A DNA stretch of 64,000 nt, taken from the NCBI RefSeq assembly GCF_040869045.1, contig NC_090319.1, positions 67,676,779-67,740,778 on the forward strand, read 5' to 3'. This DNA comes from Eurosta solidaginis (lineage: Eukaryota > Arthropoda > Insecta > Diptera > Tephritidae). A program made the translations under genes and the position numbers. The notes under the pieces were generated by a model. It worked only from the letters and a program-made list of their open reading frames with translations. It searched no databases and was not told the origin of the DNA. Positions 1-11,762 of this stretch are shown here, in pieces; position 1 is the stretch's first letter; each line of letters starts with the position of its first letter.

Positions 1-2048
1 ATGCGTTCCAGGTCGAAAAAAAATACAGTCTTATATGTTTCAATTTGAATTTTTATTGAAAGAAACCTAGTACCTAGCATTATTAATCTACATTAAGCAA
101 AAAACTGTCTAGAGTCGTTTGTTTCTGACGTCCCTTCAAAATTTGTTCAAAATGGGACACAGCATTATCGTTGAATAATTCTGTTGCACGTACTGCCGCT
201 GTCTGACTGGGGTGATGCTTTTTAACGTATGATGCCACAAACTCCCATGCTTTGAGCATTTCTCTGATTGCACTAGACGGTTGCTGTTCTTCGGTTATCT
301 CCTCGTCTGATAAAGTTTGCTTCTTAACATCTTGTTGTAAATCACATTGCAATTCTATAAGCTCGTCGGTAGTCAGATCTTCACTGTGCTCTGCCACAAG
401 TTCAGCGATGTCATTTCCATCCACCTCTAGCCCAATACGGTCAGCCAAAAATATTATTTCGTTGGTTATTGGATCCGTAGATACTGCGTCGAGTCCTTCA
501 AATGTGCATTCGGCAAAGCGGTCGGGCCAAAGATTTTTCCAGGAAGATTCGAGTGTTCTCTTAGTAACGCCTTTCCATGCCTTATCAATAATTTTGAGAC
601 AGGCAACAATGTGGAAGTGATCTTTCCAAAACTCTTTTAGAGTAAGATTTGTTTTTTCAGTCACGTCAAAGCAATGCTGGAAAAGTTCTTTTGTGTAAAG
701 CTTCTTGAAGTTAGAAATCACTTGCTGATCCATGGGCTGAAGCAATGGGGTTGTATTAGGTGGCAAAAAGTGAATTTTGATGAATTTAAACTCTTCAATG
801 AGTTCATCTTGTAAACTTGGTGGATGTGAAGGAGCGTTATCCATAATAAGCAGGACACGAAGAGGCAAATCCATCTCAATCAAATATTTCAGCACAGAGG
901 GGCCAAAAACATTATTGATCTACTCAGTAAAAAGAACACGTGTCACCCAAGCTTTACTGTTCGACTTCCACATGACATTTAGCTTACTCTTGTCAACATT
1001 ATGCTTTTTGAAGGCACGTGGATTCTCTGAATGATAGACAAGTAGCGGTTTTATTTTCAAGTCGCCACTTGCATTGGAACAAAAAACCAGAGTAAGGCGG
1101 TCTTTCATTGGCTTATGGCCGGGCATTGCTTTCTCCTCTACTGTTATGTAAGTTCGCTTGGGCATCTTTTTCCAAAAAAGACCCGTTTCGTCGCAATTAA
1201 ACACCTGCTGGGGCAAGTAACCCTCAGTATCCACAAGCTTCTTGAATTCGCCTACATAACTCTCGGCAGCCTTAGCGTCTGAGCTTGCTGCTTCACCATG
1301 CCTTATAACGCTATGAATACCAGTACGTTTTTTGAAATTCTCGAACCACCCCTTACTTGCTTTGAAGTCTTCCCTTCTTGCTGTTGATGTTCCTGGCGAC
1401 TTTTCAATCAGAGTAGTGAATATCGTTTTAGCCTTCTCACAAATTATATTCTGCGAAATTGTGTCAGCTTGCATTTGCTTTTCGTTAATCCATATCAAAA
1501 GCAATCTTTCAACATCATCGAGAATTTGTGGTCGTTGCGAAGAAACTCTTGATACTCCCTTTGAAGCGTTTAGCACCTCAAGCTTGTCCTGATTCTTGAG
1601 GATAGTAGAAATCGTTGATTTCGACAAGTTGAACGCACGTCCTAAATCAGCCACACCCAAACCTCCTTTATGTTTTTGAATGATCTTGAGTTTCATTTCA
1701 ATAGTTATTTTGGTCCTTGTATTTTTCTCCTTTTCCGAATTTTTTTTTGAGGGCATTTTATGTTAGTTATTTTGCAATTTTTATAAAAGCAAAATTAAAA
1801 ATAAAAAATTTGTATGTTTCAACACGTCTTGTTAATTTTACGAACAATTCTGCACTAAAATAAAACAAAATTCTGAACTATGAAGCAAAAGCTAAACGCA
1901 GACAGCCCAATAATGTGAATTCGGGGTTTCCCCTGTTTAGGTTGTTATCTGAGACTTCGTTCGTAAAGCGAAACTTTTTTCCCAAAAAAATGTATTCGTT
2001 ATGCGAAATGTTCGTTATGCGGGGCGTTCATTAACCGAGGGTCCACTG
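1..2048 (-). mobile_element. Tigger/pogo-type DNA transposon, cut by the window edge
   Basis: A class II cut-and-paste transposon of the Tc1/mariner superfamily, pogo/Tigger group, read on the minus strand. The terminal inverted repeat at 1985-2048 reads CAGTGGACCCTCGG from its outer end and is followed by the dinucleotide TA at 2049-2050, the target site typical of the superfamily. The repeat is rich in the TTCGTTATGCG motif. The element encodes the transposase at 83-1756. The other terminal repeat is not visible, so the element continues to the left of position 1. Apart from one nonsense codon the body is well preserved, which suggests fairly recent activity. The superfamily call is firm; the exact family name is not. 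Confidence 0.85.
83..1756 (-). pseudogene. Tigger-like DDE transposase with one in-frame stop
   Basis: The transposase would bind the element ends and catalyse excision and insertion in the nucleus. The frame runs 557 codons from the ATG at 1754-1756 to the TAA at 83-85, close to full length for Tigger/jerky-type proteins. Visible parts are a basic N-terminus with a CENP-B-like helix-turn-helix (about residues 15-65), a second CENP-B-type DNA-binding domain (about 85-150, including GWFENFKKRTG), and the catalytic core with NCDETG, IMDNAPSH and QPMDQQ carrying the three expected acidic residues. The C-terminus is acidic. A TAG at 920-922 interrupts the frame, and reading continues in phase on both sides with no frameshift. 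Relatives usually have Trp here, so TGG to TAG is the simplest history (family knowledge plus inference). A downstream start could yield only the C-terminal half, lacking DNA binding and the first catalytic Asp. Confidence 0.88.
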
Positions 2049-2050
2049 TA

Positions 2051-5049
2051 TATGCAAGAGCTAATTACATGTTTGCTTACTAATTAACTTAAACAATTTT
2101 TAATAAAACAAAAAAAAAAAAAAAAAAAAAAACAGAAAATTTGCTGTTGAGTTTAGAATTGGTACTGCTTTTAATTAGTGAAAAAAGTTTAAAAAGTTCA
2201 TTTTTGTGTAATTAATACTTTTTTGCTTTATTTAGCAAAAAAAAGCCCATATATAAATTCTAAAACTCGTCACTCCTTCTCTACACCGCAATTAATGTGT
2301 GAAGCAAAAAAAAAAAAAACAAAAAAAAAAAAAAAACGTATAAAACAAACATTTATTATAAATGATGAAGCAATCGGTGTTGTTTGTAACGCCCTAAATT
2401 TTAGCGTAAACAAAAATCTGCCTAATTTCCACACCTTTGCGGTTTTTTATTTTCCTTTATTTCTACTATTATTCTGCGTATAGTATTAATAATTTTAGTT
2501 TGCCGGATATTTTCAAGTTATTATTACTATACTTGGCAAAATTTATTACTATATTGTTTTAAATTAATTATTTATGTGTGTTTATATAATTTTAAAAATT
2601 TACAAGTTTTTCTGCTAATTATCACATTTAGAGGAGAATGGTCTTCAATCTTGTATTGCTTATATAATATTTTTGCTAAGCGAAAAGGCGAGAAACAAAA
2701 AACAAAAACGAAAAAAATGGCGCTAGGTCAGGGGAGGTCAAGTTAATGATGTCACTGTTGCTGTTTTGCAATTTTCATAAGCGTAGGAACTTTTTTGTAA
2801 GATCATTGGTCACTATTTCCCAGAAGAGTTTTTCTGTGCCATGGAGACTCCCACTGCCTTGAAGTAAGTTTCTCATGGAAGTCTATACTGAAGAGCCAGT
2901 GGTCGGCGCGCCATAGCTCCATTGAGCCAGACTTGCTTCACATATATTCTTACTCTCCATCGTCAGTCGTTAGCGACGACGAAACGAATAAACACTGCGT
3001 AAGGCTGTCGCAAAAATATTAAGGTTCCCTCTGAGAAAATATTACAATGGGATAACGCAACTGGTATACGGCCTTTCCATATGTAGCTCATCTTCCAAAC
3101 ATGTTTAGGTTTGGGTTTTTACCTCTTTGGGTATGTTATATTAAATAACTTTTAAATACAATATGAGTTTCTTAAATTATTTTAAAAAAAGTTGTAACAA
3201 TTTCTTTCTGGGCTCCTTTTTTTTCTGCGCCAAAAAAAATTGAACTTCTGCACTGCAAAAAACTACTATAGAATATCTAAAAAACTTAGCGATATAGTAA
3301 AAAAATTTACATGAATGTATTTTTATGTATTTGTTTTTTAAATCAGCTACATATTTTTTAAACATTTTGTATATCCCCGGTTGCGGCAAATGTATTAGTC
3401 TAGGAAATATGATTTTTTAAGCAAGTGATCACCTCTATTTTTGCGATATTTGAGGGAGTTGAAAATATTTCAAACTATTTCTGAATCAAAAGAAGTTTTC
3501 CAAAATGTTTGACATAATGCATCCTCTGCATGTTGTAATTTTAATTTTATCTTCCTGCTGGGTTGATCATGCTCCCGCTCTCACTAATCCACTCACATTT
3601 TAATATTTGCCGGCCACTGTTATATACTCAATAAGTATTGCATCTGAGTCTTAAAATATCTCAGTGCGAGCACTAACACACTCCTCAAATCTCAAACATA
3701 ATTTCGCAACAGTCGCTTAACTTGAAAATCATAGCGTTCTGAACAAAAAAATAATTTTTTTATTTGACAAAAAATGCTCTTTCTAAAGTTGAAAAAAATG
3801 ATAGTGTTAAACAATCTAAAGAAAATTTTTATTTTGCCTTAACATACATATATTTTCCAGTTGGCAGATCACTAGTTTAAGCATTTACAGATAAACATCT
3901 AACATACTCTTTAATCTCCTCGTCGAAGATATATAATCCATACCACACCAGAAACAATGAATGAAATCTATATATGAGTGAAAAGTAAAAGTATGTTTGG
4001 AAGTAGCAGATATCAGACGATAAAATTTTTATGGGATTTTGCTCTTCTTTGACTATACATTTTTAAGGAATATCTAGGGAACAGTTTACTTTTGCCGAAA
4101 CAGTTCTAATTTTTTGTAGATTTGATCACGTATTGGTAATAAATTGTTGATAATGGACGGTAAATCTAATTTGAGCATCGAAGCAATCTATGACAGAACA
4201 TCGTTGATACGAAAAGAGCAGCTCAAGGCATGAACAATAATTTTTTTGTTATTATTATTCTTATGGTATATTTTTTTTATATTTAATTACCAGGACGGGA
4301 TCATCATGCTTTTTACAATTTTTTGTTATTGACATTAAAGAAAAATTACAAAATTTGACACGGCGATGGTTACTGCGATATTTTCTGAATTTCACTTCTT
4401 CATCAGCTAGCTTTTCGGGAGCTTTTTTGAAGTCAAAATCTTCAACATGCATATATCATATTAGTGTAAAGGCAAATGCCTCTATGCACTAAGCCAAATG
4501 AATGTGCCGCTGCACGGTTTGTTATTGGTCCTTAATGCCGTTTTCTTTTCTGACAGCAAAAAAAAAAAAAACAAAACAAAAAAAAAAACAACGTTACCCT
4601 CTTCTTTCACTTTTAAGTTCCATCATTTTAAATAGGTTACCTAGCGCTCCGCAAAATTTCTGAATTTGTAGGTAATGGTGCTCTTTTCTCATCCGAATGG
4701 AAATCTTTTATGATAGGAACACGCTAATTTACTAGAGAGAAAAAAAGAAGCAACAGGATTACATTATTTCCAGAAAGGAAAGTGACATTAGGATTGCTTT
4801 TTGTTACTATTCCTTGTTATACACATTTTGGTACGTACATTTATACTTTATCTGTTTATACAAAATGTGGGAAATACTTTTTGGCGCGTTCAACAGAACT
4901 TGATCAGTAACATTGGATTTCTATAGCAGTGCATTATTAGCAATACTTGTTCTGTTTACTATTACATCGACATTGTTTATGTCTTTATATAGCGAGACAG
5001 GCTCATATTGCTATTTCTTAATTGAAATTGCTTAAATTGAAATTAAAAC
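2051..5049. other. No gene seen; A+T-rich with poly(A) tracts
   Basis: No supported coding region. The stretch has homopolymer A runs near 2110-2132, 2309-2335 and 4560-4590. A somewhat less A+T-rich patch at about 2690-3060 shows no frame I recognise. Short open frames here are low-complexity and not credible. Confidence 0.6.
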
Positions 5050-6155
5050 AAGTAAGTACGGGACTGTCTTCGGCAGTGCCGAAGACTTCATACCTTTCAA
5101 GAATGTAGCTGAACAATAATCTTATCCCGTTCGTAATCTCCAAATAATCGGATGTATAAGATAAGAAATATATAGTGAACAGATGTACATACCTAAACGA
5201 TTTTTAAGATAAATATAAAATTAAAATTGGCAAAAAACCCCCTTATCTGAACGATCGGTTGTATGGGATATATATTATATATAGCTCCGATCGAAATGAT
5301 TTTTACAGGAAATCTTCTATGATATATTAGAATATATATCACCAAGTTTCACGTTTTTATATTGGAAACTAAGGGAGAAATGGCCAAAAATCTTTCTATC
5401 TGAACGATCGGTTGTATGGGATAGGTATATGCTATATACATTTAGCTCCAATCAAAGTAATTTTTTCAAGAAATCGTCTATGATATATTAGAATAAATAT
5501 CACCAAGTTTAACGTTTTTATATTGGAAATTAAGGGAGAAATGCCTAAAAATCTTTCTATCTGAACGATCGGTTGTATGGGATATATATTATATATAGCT
5601 CCGATCGAAGTGTTTTTTCATGAAATCTACTATGATATATTAGAATAAATGTCACCAATTTTAACGTTTTTATATTGGAAATTAAGGGAGAAATTGCCAA
5701 AAATCTTTCTATCTGAACGATCGGTTGTATGGGATATATACTATATATAGCTCCGATCAAAGTGATTTTTTCAAGATATCTTCTATGATATATTAGAATA
5801 TATATCACCGGATTCCACGTTTATATTTTCTAAATTGCGGCAGGAATGACCAAAATCGTCTTATCTGAACGATCGGTTGTATGGGAGATATATGTTATAG
5901 TGGTCCGATCCTACCGGATCCGACAAATGTGTAATATAATACAAAAATACATCCTTGTTCCAAATTTCATTGAGATATCTAGTTTGCGTTCAAACAGACG
6001 GACGGACGGACAGACGGGCATGGCTATATCAACTCAGTTCGTCTCCCTGATCAATTCGGAATACTTAATGGTGAGTCTATCTTCTATATTTCTCAACGTT
6101 ACAAACATCGGACCAAAGTTAATATACCATTTCATGTTCACGAAAGGTATAAAAA
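5050..6155 (-). mobile_element. HINE (non-autonomous Helentron), family A, copy 1
   Basis: The element begins AAGTAAG and ends GGTATAAAAA. Near the left end is a perfect hairpin, GTCTTCGGC-agt-GCCGAAGAC (about 5065-5085). Read on the minus strand this places a hairpin roughly 15 bases from the 3' terminus, as in Helitron-type elements. Subterminal inverted repeats are present: ATACCTTTCA next to the hairpin and CGAAAGGTAT at the other end. A GACG/GTCY microsatellite lies near 5998-6017 beside the conserved GGACCACTATAACAT-type core. Central tandem repeats and a (GTCY)n tract are known for DINE-1/mini-me/HINE elements of flies. No coding capacity is visible. Two other copies are at 30478-32195 and 53081-53885. 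The Helentron assignment is by architecture. Confidence 0.75.
5230..5880. repeat. Central tandem repeats of the HINE, about 152-bp unit
   Basis: The marker GAACGATCGGTTGTATGGG recurs at 5249, 5402, 5563, 5715 and 5867, giving spacings of 153, 161, 152 and 152 bases. Each unit also holds a TATATATTATATATAGCTCC palindromic stretch and an ATGATATATTAGAATA block. Unit number differs in the other two copies of the element, as expected for arrays changed by unequal exchange. In Drosophila virilis, DINE-TR1 elements with central repeats of about this size have seeded satellites. Confidence 0.85.
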
Positions 6156-6218
6156 GAAATATTTTAGGACAATTGCCATGGGCCGTTGTAAATATCCATT
6201 CATACCGTTTCCAACTTA

Positions 6219-6442
6219 AGCTGGAGACATTGGTGCTTTATCGGTAACCGTATCGGTAACCTTATAACAGCTGATTCGACCACCTTATGAGAATCAATCC
6301 AATCGATTATTGGTGCCGCTAAGGTCGTAACCGTATCGTAGCCAACCAATTGGGTTTTGGTTTACCGTCGTAACGATAAACAGCTGATTACGTTAGGGAT
6401 ACGGATACAGCGATACGACATACGGCACCAATGACTCCGGCT
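6219..6442. mobile_element. 224-bp MITE with TTA target duplication
   Basis: The terminal inverted repeats start AGCTGGAGACATTGGTGC (left) and AGCCGGAGTCATTGGTGC (right, reversed). They continue imperfectly inward for several tens of bases and both contain a CAGCTGATT block. TTA flanks both ends (6216-6218 and 6443-6445). A 3-bp TTA/TWA duplication is the hallmark of PIF/Harbinger elements, so a Harbinger-mobilised MITE is the best guess. A TTAA reading is also possible from the flanks but fits the repeat ends less well. No coding capacity. Confidence 0.7.
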
Positions 6443-6445
6443 TTA

Positions 6446-8497
6446 AACGCTCAATGAACAAACAGCAATGGATAGTAGATAGAGCAAGATAATAGATAAT
6501 AACTGACAACACTTGATACCGCCTAGTGGGTAGCTAAACACACCAAAGACCCGTTGACTAGGTCAAGAACCCTTTTCAGTTATGTATGGCATTCTAATAG
6601 CCGAACGTGTTTAGGTCGATATAGTAGAGCTTTGAATTTGTGACTTTAAAATTCTTTATTTTTTCACGACATTTAAAAATTAGAACTCGTTTTAGCAGAT
6701 CATATCCAATACGAGTCATGTGAATACAATAATGTATTTTTTTAAGTTCATGAGTTGAGAAATATTTTTTGTACCATTTTATTTAGCACATATCACATAT
6801 GCATTAAAATAACATAAAACAACCATTGGCTATTAATTTAATGACTTTGTTAATTTTAAACCAAAACAAAAAAACTTGCTTTTTGTTTTCATTTGCCTCT
6901 CGATGTGAAACCATAAAAAATTAGGCTAATATTGTTTATAACGTAGAAATGATGATTTGGTTGAGCGAAAAGCAAGCCAAAAATTTCGAAACACAAAGTA
7001 ATGCTGAAATTCATAAAGAACAAGAAATAAATTAAGAAATATTTTTATCTTTTTATATTATTTTTATGCGGTTGTGCATTTCATGGAAATATCAAAATGC
7101 AATAAAATTGGAAAATATTTATTTTCGATTTTTGGTCGATTTCAATGAAGACAACTTAAGTACCCAATTCGAAAAAATATTCGAATTTTTTGCTGTCATA
7201 AATATAAAATCCAGCATGTTCTGAAAATAGCGCATATATTACTCGTGGTATATTTTTACGTAGACACTAAAAATTCTGAACATTGATGACCATTGGAATT
7301 CTTTATTTCTTTTGTTCTATCTGTACAAATTCCTGTAAGCAATACAAAATTTAATTTAAAATTATCATTTCTGCATCTGTCTGTGACTTTTGTTTGTTTG
7401 CTGTGCTTCAACGGCACCTTTCATCATTTAATGACATTTTTTGTGTTTGTGAAATGTGTGTCGGCGTTGTGATAGCAGCGGCGTGATTGTTTAGTACTTC
7501 TAGCACCTGCACCGCTGATCTTCATCAGCAAATTTGTGTATTTCGTTAACATTTTGACATGTAATTGCTTTTTATAATATTCGTTCGTCTGGTTTGCTTT
7601 ATTTTTTTAGTGTTGCCCTTGTCATGATGGCAAATTTTTTACACCTTTTTTATTTGTCATACATGAATTCAACTGAAAGTCGCCTACTCATTTGTATTTC
7701 TTATGTACATGTGACTGAAAAAGAACAAGTTTCTAAAGTGAATTTTAAACTAATATTTTTATTACCATTAACGTTTGATGAAAATAGTATTGGTTGGTCT
7801 ACTTGTACTAAGAAATGGTCAACCTAGAATATGTATTTTTTATAAGAACGATGGCTTGTTGATAAGCTCTCCACCCCATTTTGTTTGAAGTTTGTTTCCA
7901 ATTATGGTATATTAGTATTCTTAAAAATTTCATAGGCTATGTGAAACTGGCTGGTCCGTGAGGTCTCAAAATCTTCATAGTGTTACCAGCACCTAGTTCG
8001 ATCAACCTGCTTACGCCTATCAAGAATCAGTTCCTATGCTTTAAAAACCACTTACATAAGTTGATTGAGAACATTTAGCACATAAAATTACACTGAAGAT
8101 GGCACAACATCAAAACAGTATTGTATTTAAACCAAATTTAACAAGGAATGACGAAAATAGTTTCAATATATGTAAGTCAGTCTGCCAGCTCGTTAGAAAA
8201 ATTAAATAATTGAGAAACTCGAAAAAAAATTTGAGCACACCTCTACCGTTTGTATCTTCACCTTCCCTTGCGTTGCAGTATACCAGGAAAGCTGTCTGTT
8301 CCTTACTGCGCTCGCTTATACTGCTAGGCTTTCAGCAAATTACTTCTTTCTGTTTTTAAAAAATCTGACCCTGCACATCTTTCTTTCTTAACAACATCTC
8401 CGTTGGTACGTCTACGGTTCTCTTCTTACTCAAATTATTCCAGGTTCCCGGGGTCCCTTTTTAGCACCCGCCTGTTATTATTGTTTTCCTGAGGAGA
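6446..8497. other. No gene seen; contains one short dispersed repeat
   Basis: A+T-rich sequence without a supported gene. Positions 7940-7990 hold a diverged copy of the short GAACTGGCCGGTCCGTGAGG repeat listed separately. A CTGAAGATGGCACAAC motif at about 8094 recurs at about 41866. Confidence 0.5.
7940..7990 (+). repeat. Short dispersed repeat (GAACTGGCCGGTCCGTGAGG family), copy 1
   Basis: Diverged copy with the landmarks AACTGGCTGGTCCGTGAGG and CATAGTGTTACCAG. The family has six copies in this window (also near 19250, 39565, 42120, 44085 and 57110), all on the plus strand. Its class is unknown to me; no terminal repeat or tail is obvious. Confidence 0.55.
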
Positions 8498-8830
8498 TGT
8501 TGTTGTTGTTGTTGTTGCTGTTGCTGTATTAATGATAAAGACACTCCCCGACGGTTTTAGGGAGTACTACCGATGTTGATGATCCTTTTCCGGTTATAGA
8601 TCCTGTACGTTCTGCTAACAAAGCACCATAAAGGTACTAGCTCAACTATCTTGAGAATGAATTATATGACCACATTAAACATTCTAGGCCATATCGCCCC
8701 CACCCCACCCTAACTACATGGGGAACTTGTGGTCGCCAGAGCCTCGCCTGCTAAATATGTGTATGCTACATTCATGAGGTTGACAATTGGTTTGCGAAAG
8801 TTCTGAAGCTATAAAGCTTGTATTGCGTTT
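8498..8830 (-). mobile_element. CAA-tailed retroposon fragment, copy 1
   Basis: Read on the minus strand this ends in a (CAA)n tail (the GTT run at 8498-8517), preceded by ACACTCCCC and the landmark blocks GGCGACCACAAG and ACATTAAA. The same blocks in the same order appear in the copy at 16707-17050. The short copy at 59360-59517 covers the upstream part of the same consensus. It is probably the 3' region of a non-LTR retroelement or a SINE that uses its machinery. It is diverged and non-coding. Confidence 0.6.
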
Positions 8831-8919
8831 ATCAACTCCTTGCCCAACTTTTCCTCAAGCGTAGAATTTCTCCAAAACTCTACGAACAACACATCATTCA
8901 CCTTCTGGTTTATTTCTAG

Positions 8920-9330
8920 TGTGTAGTACTAACGCGAAGTACTTCCATTCCCTTGTTAGCATATTAAGATTCTGATGATTCAACTTTAGCAGCTAATCCT
9001 CGTACTTCACCACTAATTACATATGGTCTCTGTGAAACCGACCTCGAGATCTGGCAACTCTGCCGCCCCTAACAGCTGAAGCCTTGACCTAGGTTGCGCA
9101 GGACACGAACACAGAGCGTGCTCAACCGATTCAGCTCGCACTTCCTACAATTGCCGTTATCGACGGGGCCTAACTTATAAGCATGTGATGCCAGAAGGCA
9201 GTGTTCAGTTAGTACGCTCAACGTGAGCTCTACGTCTTCTCTCTTTAGAGATATGAGCCACTTTCTACGTCCAATGTCGTAGGCTGCGCACATGATCCCC
9301 GCGCTTTTGTCAAGGGAAATAAAACTAAAA
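8920..9330 (-). pseudogene. LINE C-terminal fragment (zinc-knuckle region), degenerate
   Basis: A minus-strand frame at about 9069-9320 contains LTLSVLTEHCLLASHAYKLG followed by NCRKCEL. This is the His/Cys-rich region found after RNase H or at the end of the RT polyprotein in jockey/R1-like LINEs (family knowledge). The second half of the expected Cys/His motif is scrambled and a stop follows. Downstream to about 8920 the pattern fades. The hydrophobic stretch at the start of the open frame is unrelated flanking sequence. Confidence 0.55.
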
Positions 9331-10726
9331 CTGAACGAAATAATCGAAAAAATTAGAATAATTAAAATGGCTAAAGACCAATACAATGTCATCTTTATAA
9401 ACAAAATCACCTTAACCACAGTAATTTTTTTAGTTCTTTAAGATGATTATAACAAATTTTTCTGCGTCAGAGTTACTTGTATTTCATCATTTTAGTTTAT
9501 GACTTAACCGGTTGATTAACGTTTTAGATCAGATACTTGTTTAGCGTGATTTTATGCTTAATCGGAAGTTGATCAAATAAATTTAAATGCATGCAGTGTA
9601 CTTAAGGTGTATACAGTGTTAGCTGAATATATCCCAGCTTATGATGTTTCGCAATGAAACTTCTGCTATTCACCTTTCTCTTCAACTCATTGAATACTCA
9701 CAGATTAAGCGTTGCTAACAAATCATCTTAAAAAGCGCTCTCTACTTGAAAGATTTAACAAAAAAATCTCAACTAATCTGCGAAACGTGATTAAAAATAT
9801 CGCCTTCACAAACGCTTAAAATTTTCACTCTTAATAAGTATTATTTAAACTTTCAGCAAACATAAAATTGATGCTCGCAAACAGTTTCTATGAAAATAAG
9901 AAAAAGTAGCTACCGAATATGTTTTTTATGTTTAATTTCATCGTAAATGCTTTTACCTGTAAGCGTAGTTGATGAGCTGAAATTTTCTGCGAATTTCATG
10001 GCACATTGCTTAACCCACTTTTCACAAACGCGCATACACGCACACACCCACACATGTATAAATACACTCAAATGTTTGCACGCACCTAACTTTCTGTTCA
10101 AGTGTCATCATTTTCTAACCGGATTCAAGCGAACAATTTCCAAGCTCATAGATTTTCATGCGCATTGTTTTAACCTATTTTAGGTGTGGGATCGTACTTT
10201 AGTTAGAAATGAGTTTCCATGTAGAGATGAGTTTGCATATACAACAGCATTTCTGAAAAAAATGTATAAATGTTTAATTGTTAAAAAATTTGGAATAAAA
10301 AAATTTAATTTGTGTTAAATTGTTTTTATCTGAAATTGAAAAAAAAAAATTATTAAAAAGCGAATACAAACTCTGTGAAGAGATAAAACTCAACTATCAT
10401 TTCAAAGTCTAAAAAAATGTGAACAAAAAAATTATAATGTTTTATTTTGCAAAATTAAACAAAAAACAATTTTTTTTTTCAATTTTTTTTCATCTTTAAA
10501 GAAACAAAAAATTAATTTTTTACATTTTTTTTCTTAAAAAAAACGAAAGGAATATTAATGGGAAATGTAAAAGAGAACTTTAACTTTAAAATAATAAAGA
10601 CTCACAAAATACCTAAAACACTATATAAAAAATTAAATAGACAAAAAAAAAAACTCAAAAATGTGAACTTAAATATCTGCAACCAACGAAATAGAAAAAA
10701 AAAACTAAATAATATTTCAACATTTT
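9331..10726. other. No gene seen; strongly A+T-rich
   Basis: No supported gene. From about 10250 the sequence is dominated by A and T runs. Short open frames here are lysine/asparagine-rich low-complexity sequence. Confidence 0.55.
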
Positions 10727-11301
10727 TAAGCCGATGCTAGGCAGTGACGTGAATTCACGTCCATAGATCAATCACTATGTATCTACATAAACGAAACAAT
10801 AATTGCGTCTACACATATGTACCATGTACGTATACGAGCACCGGAGAGTCAATGCACAAACACATGCATATATCTGAGATACTCCTATAAGTATGCAATG
10901 AGAAAAACTATAAAATTGTGCAATTGTAGTTACAGCTGAGAAGTTTGGGAGCTGTTGGACTAGTAGATTCTGTAAGCGCCTAGAAGATGCGAAGGTTGAA
11001 ATCAAAGAGTATAAAAGGCGGCAATTGTAGAGGCACTGAAATTCAGTTTGATTTGGGATTTCGATTAAGACGCTATCTAGCGAGCAAGAGCAGTATTAGT
11101 TTGAATAGTAGAGTTTCATTTGAGCTATCAATCAGTTTGGTTATTAAGCAAGCTATTCGTTGCAAAGTTTGAGTTCTATTGTGAAGTACTTTAATAAAGG
11201 CCATTTTTCATTATTAAATATTGGAATCATTTATTCAACAGTTTAGTGATTCGAACTTAGCAGAAGGGCAAATAAGAGGATTTGCAAGTAAATTCGTTAC
11301 A
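10727..11301 (+). mobile_element. 5'-truncated LTR, family 1 (copy of the solo LTR at 55245-55949)
   Basis: Homologous over its whole length to the minus-strand solo LTR at 55245-55949 but lacking roughly the first 55 bases, beginning at CCGATGCTAG. It ends ATTCGTTACA at 11301, the family's 3' terminus. It carries promoter and processing signals in the expected order: TATAAAAGG at 11010-11017 and AATAAA at about 11193. It holds only one copy of an 80-odd-base block that is tandemly duplicated in the other LTR. No internal retrotransposon sequence follows. Confidence 0.8.
11010..11017 (+). promoter_or_regulatory. TATA box of the LTR promoter
   Basis: TATAAAAG sits in mid-LTR, where retroviral-type promoters lie, and is conserved in the second LTR copy (reverse strand, about 55540-55547). 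AATAAA lies about 180 bases downstream. Confidence 0.6.
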
Positions 11302-11319
11302 ATATGTTTCTATAGTAAT

Positions 11320-11344
11320 AAAAAAAAAAAAAAAAAAAAAAAAA
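11320..11344. repeat. Poly(A) run, 25 bases
   Basis: Uninterrupted A run between the LTR and the SINE; possibly a residual retroposon tail, with no further evidence. Confidence 0.9.
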
Positions 11345-11399
11345 GCCTTTAAATGGTAAATCGAAAAAAAATTTTTTTTTAGCTTAAAAGTAAGACAGC

Positions 11400-11762
11400 C
11401 ACTGCCACCGTGGTGTGATGGTGATGGTAGCGTACTATGCCTACCACACCGTATGCCCCGGGCAACGCAACATCAAAATTTTAGAAATAAGGTTTTTCAA
11501 TTAGAAGAAAATTTTTCTAAGCGGGGTCGCCCCTCGACAGTGTTTGCAAGCGCTCCGGGTGTATTTCTGCCATGAAAAGCTCTCAGGGAAAACTGATCTG
11601 CCTTGCAGATGCCGTTCGGAGTCGTCATAAAACATGTAGGTCCCGTCCGGCCAATTTGTAGGGAAAATCAAGAGGAGCAAGACGCAAATTGGAAGAGAAG
11701 CTCGGCCTTAGATCTCTTCGGAGGTTATCGCGCCTTACATTATTTATGAAAGAAAAAAAAAT
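11400..11762 (+). mobile_element. tRNA-derived SINE, copy 1 (box B deleted)
   Basis: Matches two other copies (26490-26854 and 59596-59969) across the whole length: a tRNA-like head with CCACCGTGGTGTGATGG and GCCTACCACACCGTATGCC, then a body with AGCGGGGTCGCCCCTCG, CTGCCTTGCAGATGCCG, and a terminal GGTTATCGCGCCTTACATT with an A/T-rich tail. This copy has lost the promoter B box (the GGTTCGAACCC of copy 2) and has a duplicated GATGGT in the head. It therefore should not be transcribed by RNA polymerase III from its own promoter. Confidence 0.85.

Noticed and set aside
5557..5808. Conserved Ile/Tyr-rich open frame, also at 30434 and 52977-53368
   Set aside because: Translation of HINE central and terminal repeats; no start or domain logic.
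8090..8130. CTGAAGATGGCACAAC motif (also about 41866) as further hammerhead-like units
   Set aside because: Lacks the extra A, the CGCGTA segment and complementary outer arms; similarity is limited to the CTGAAGA core.
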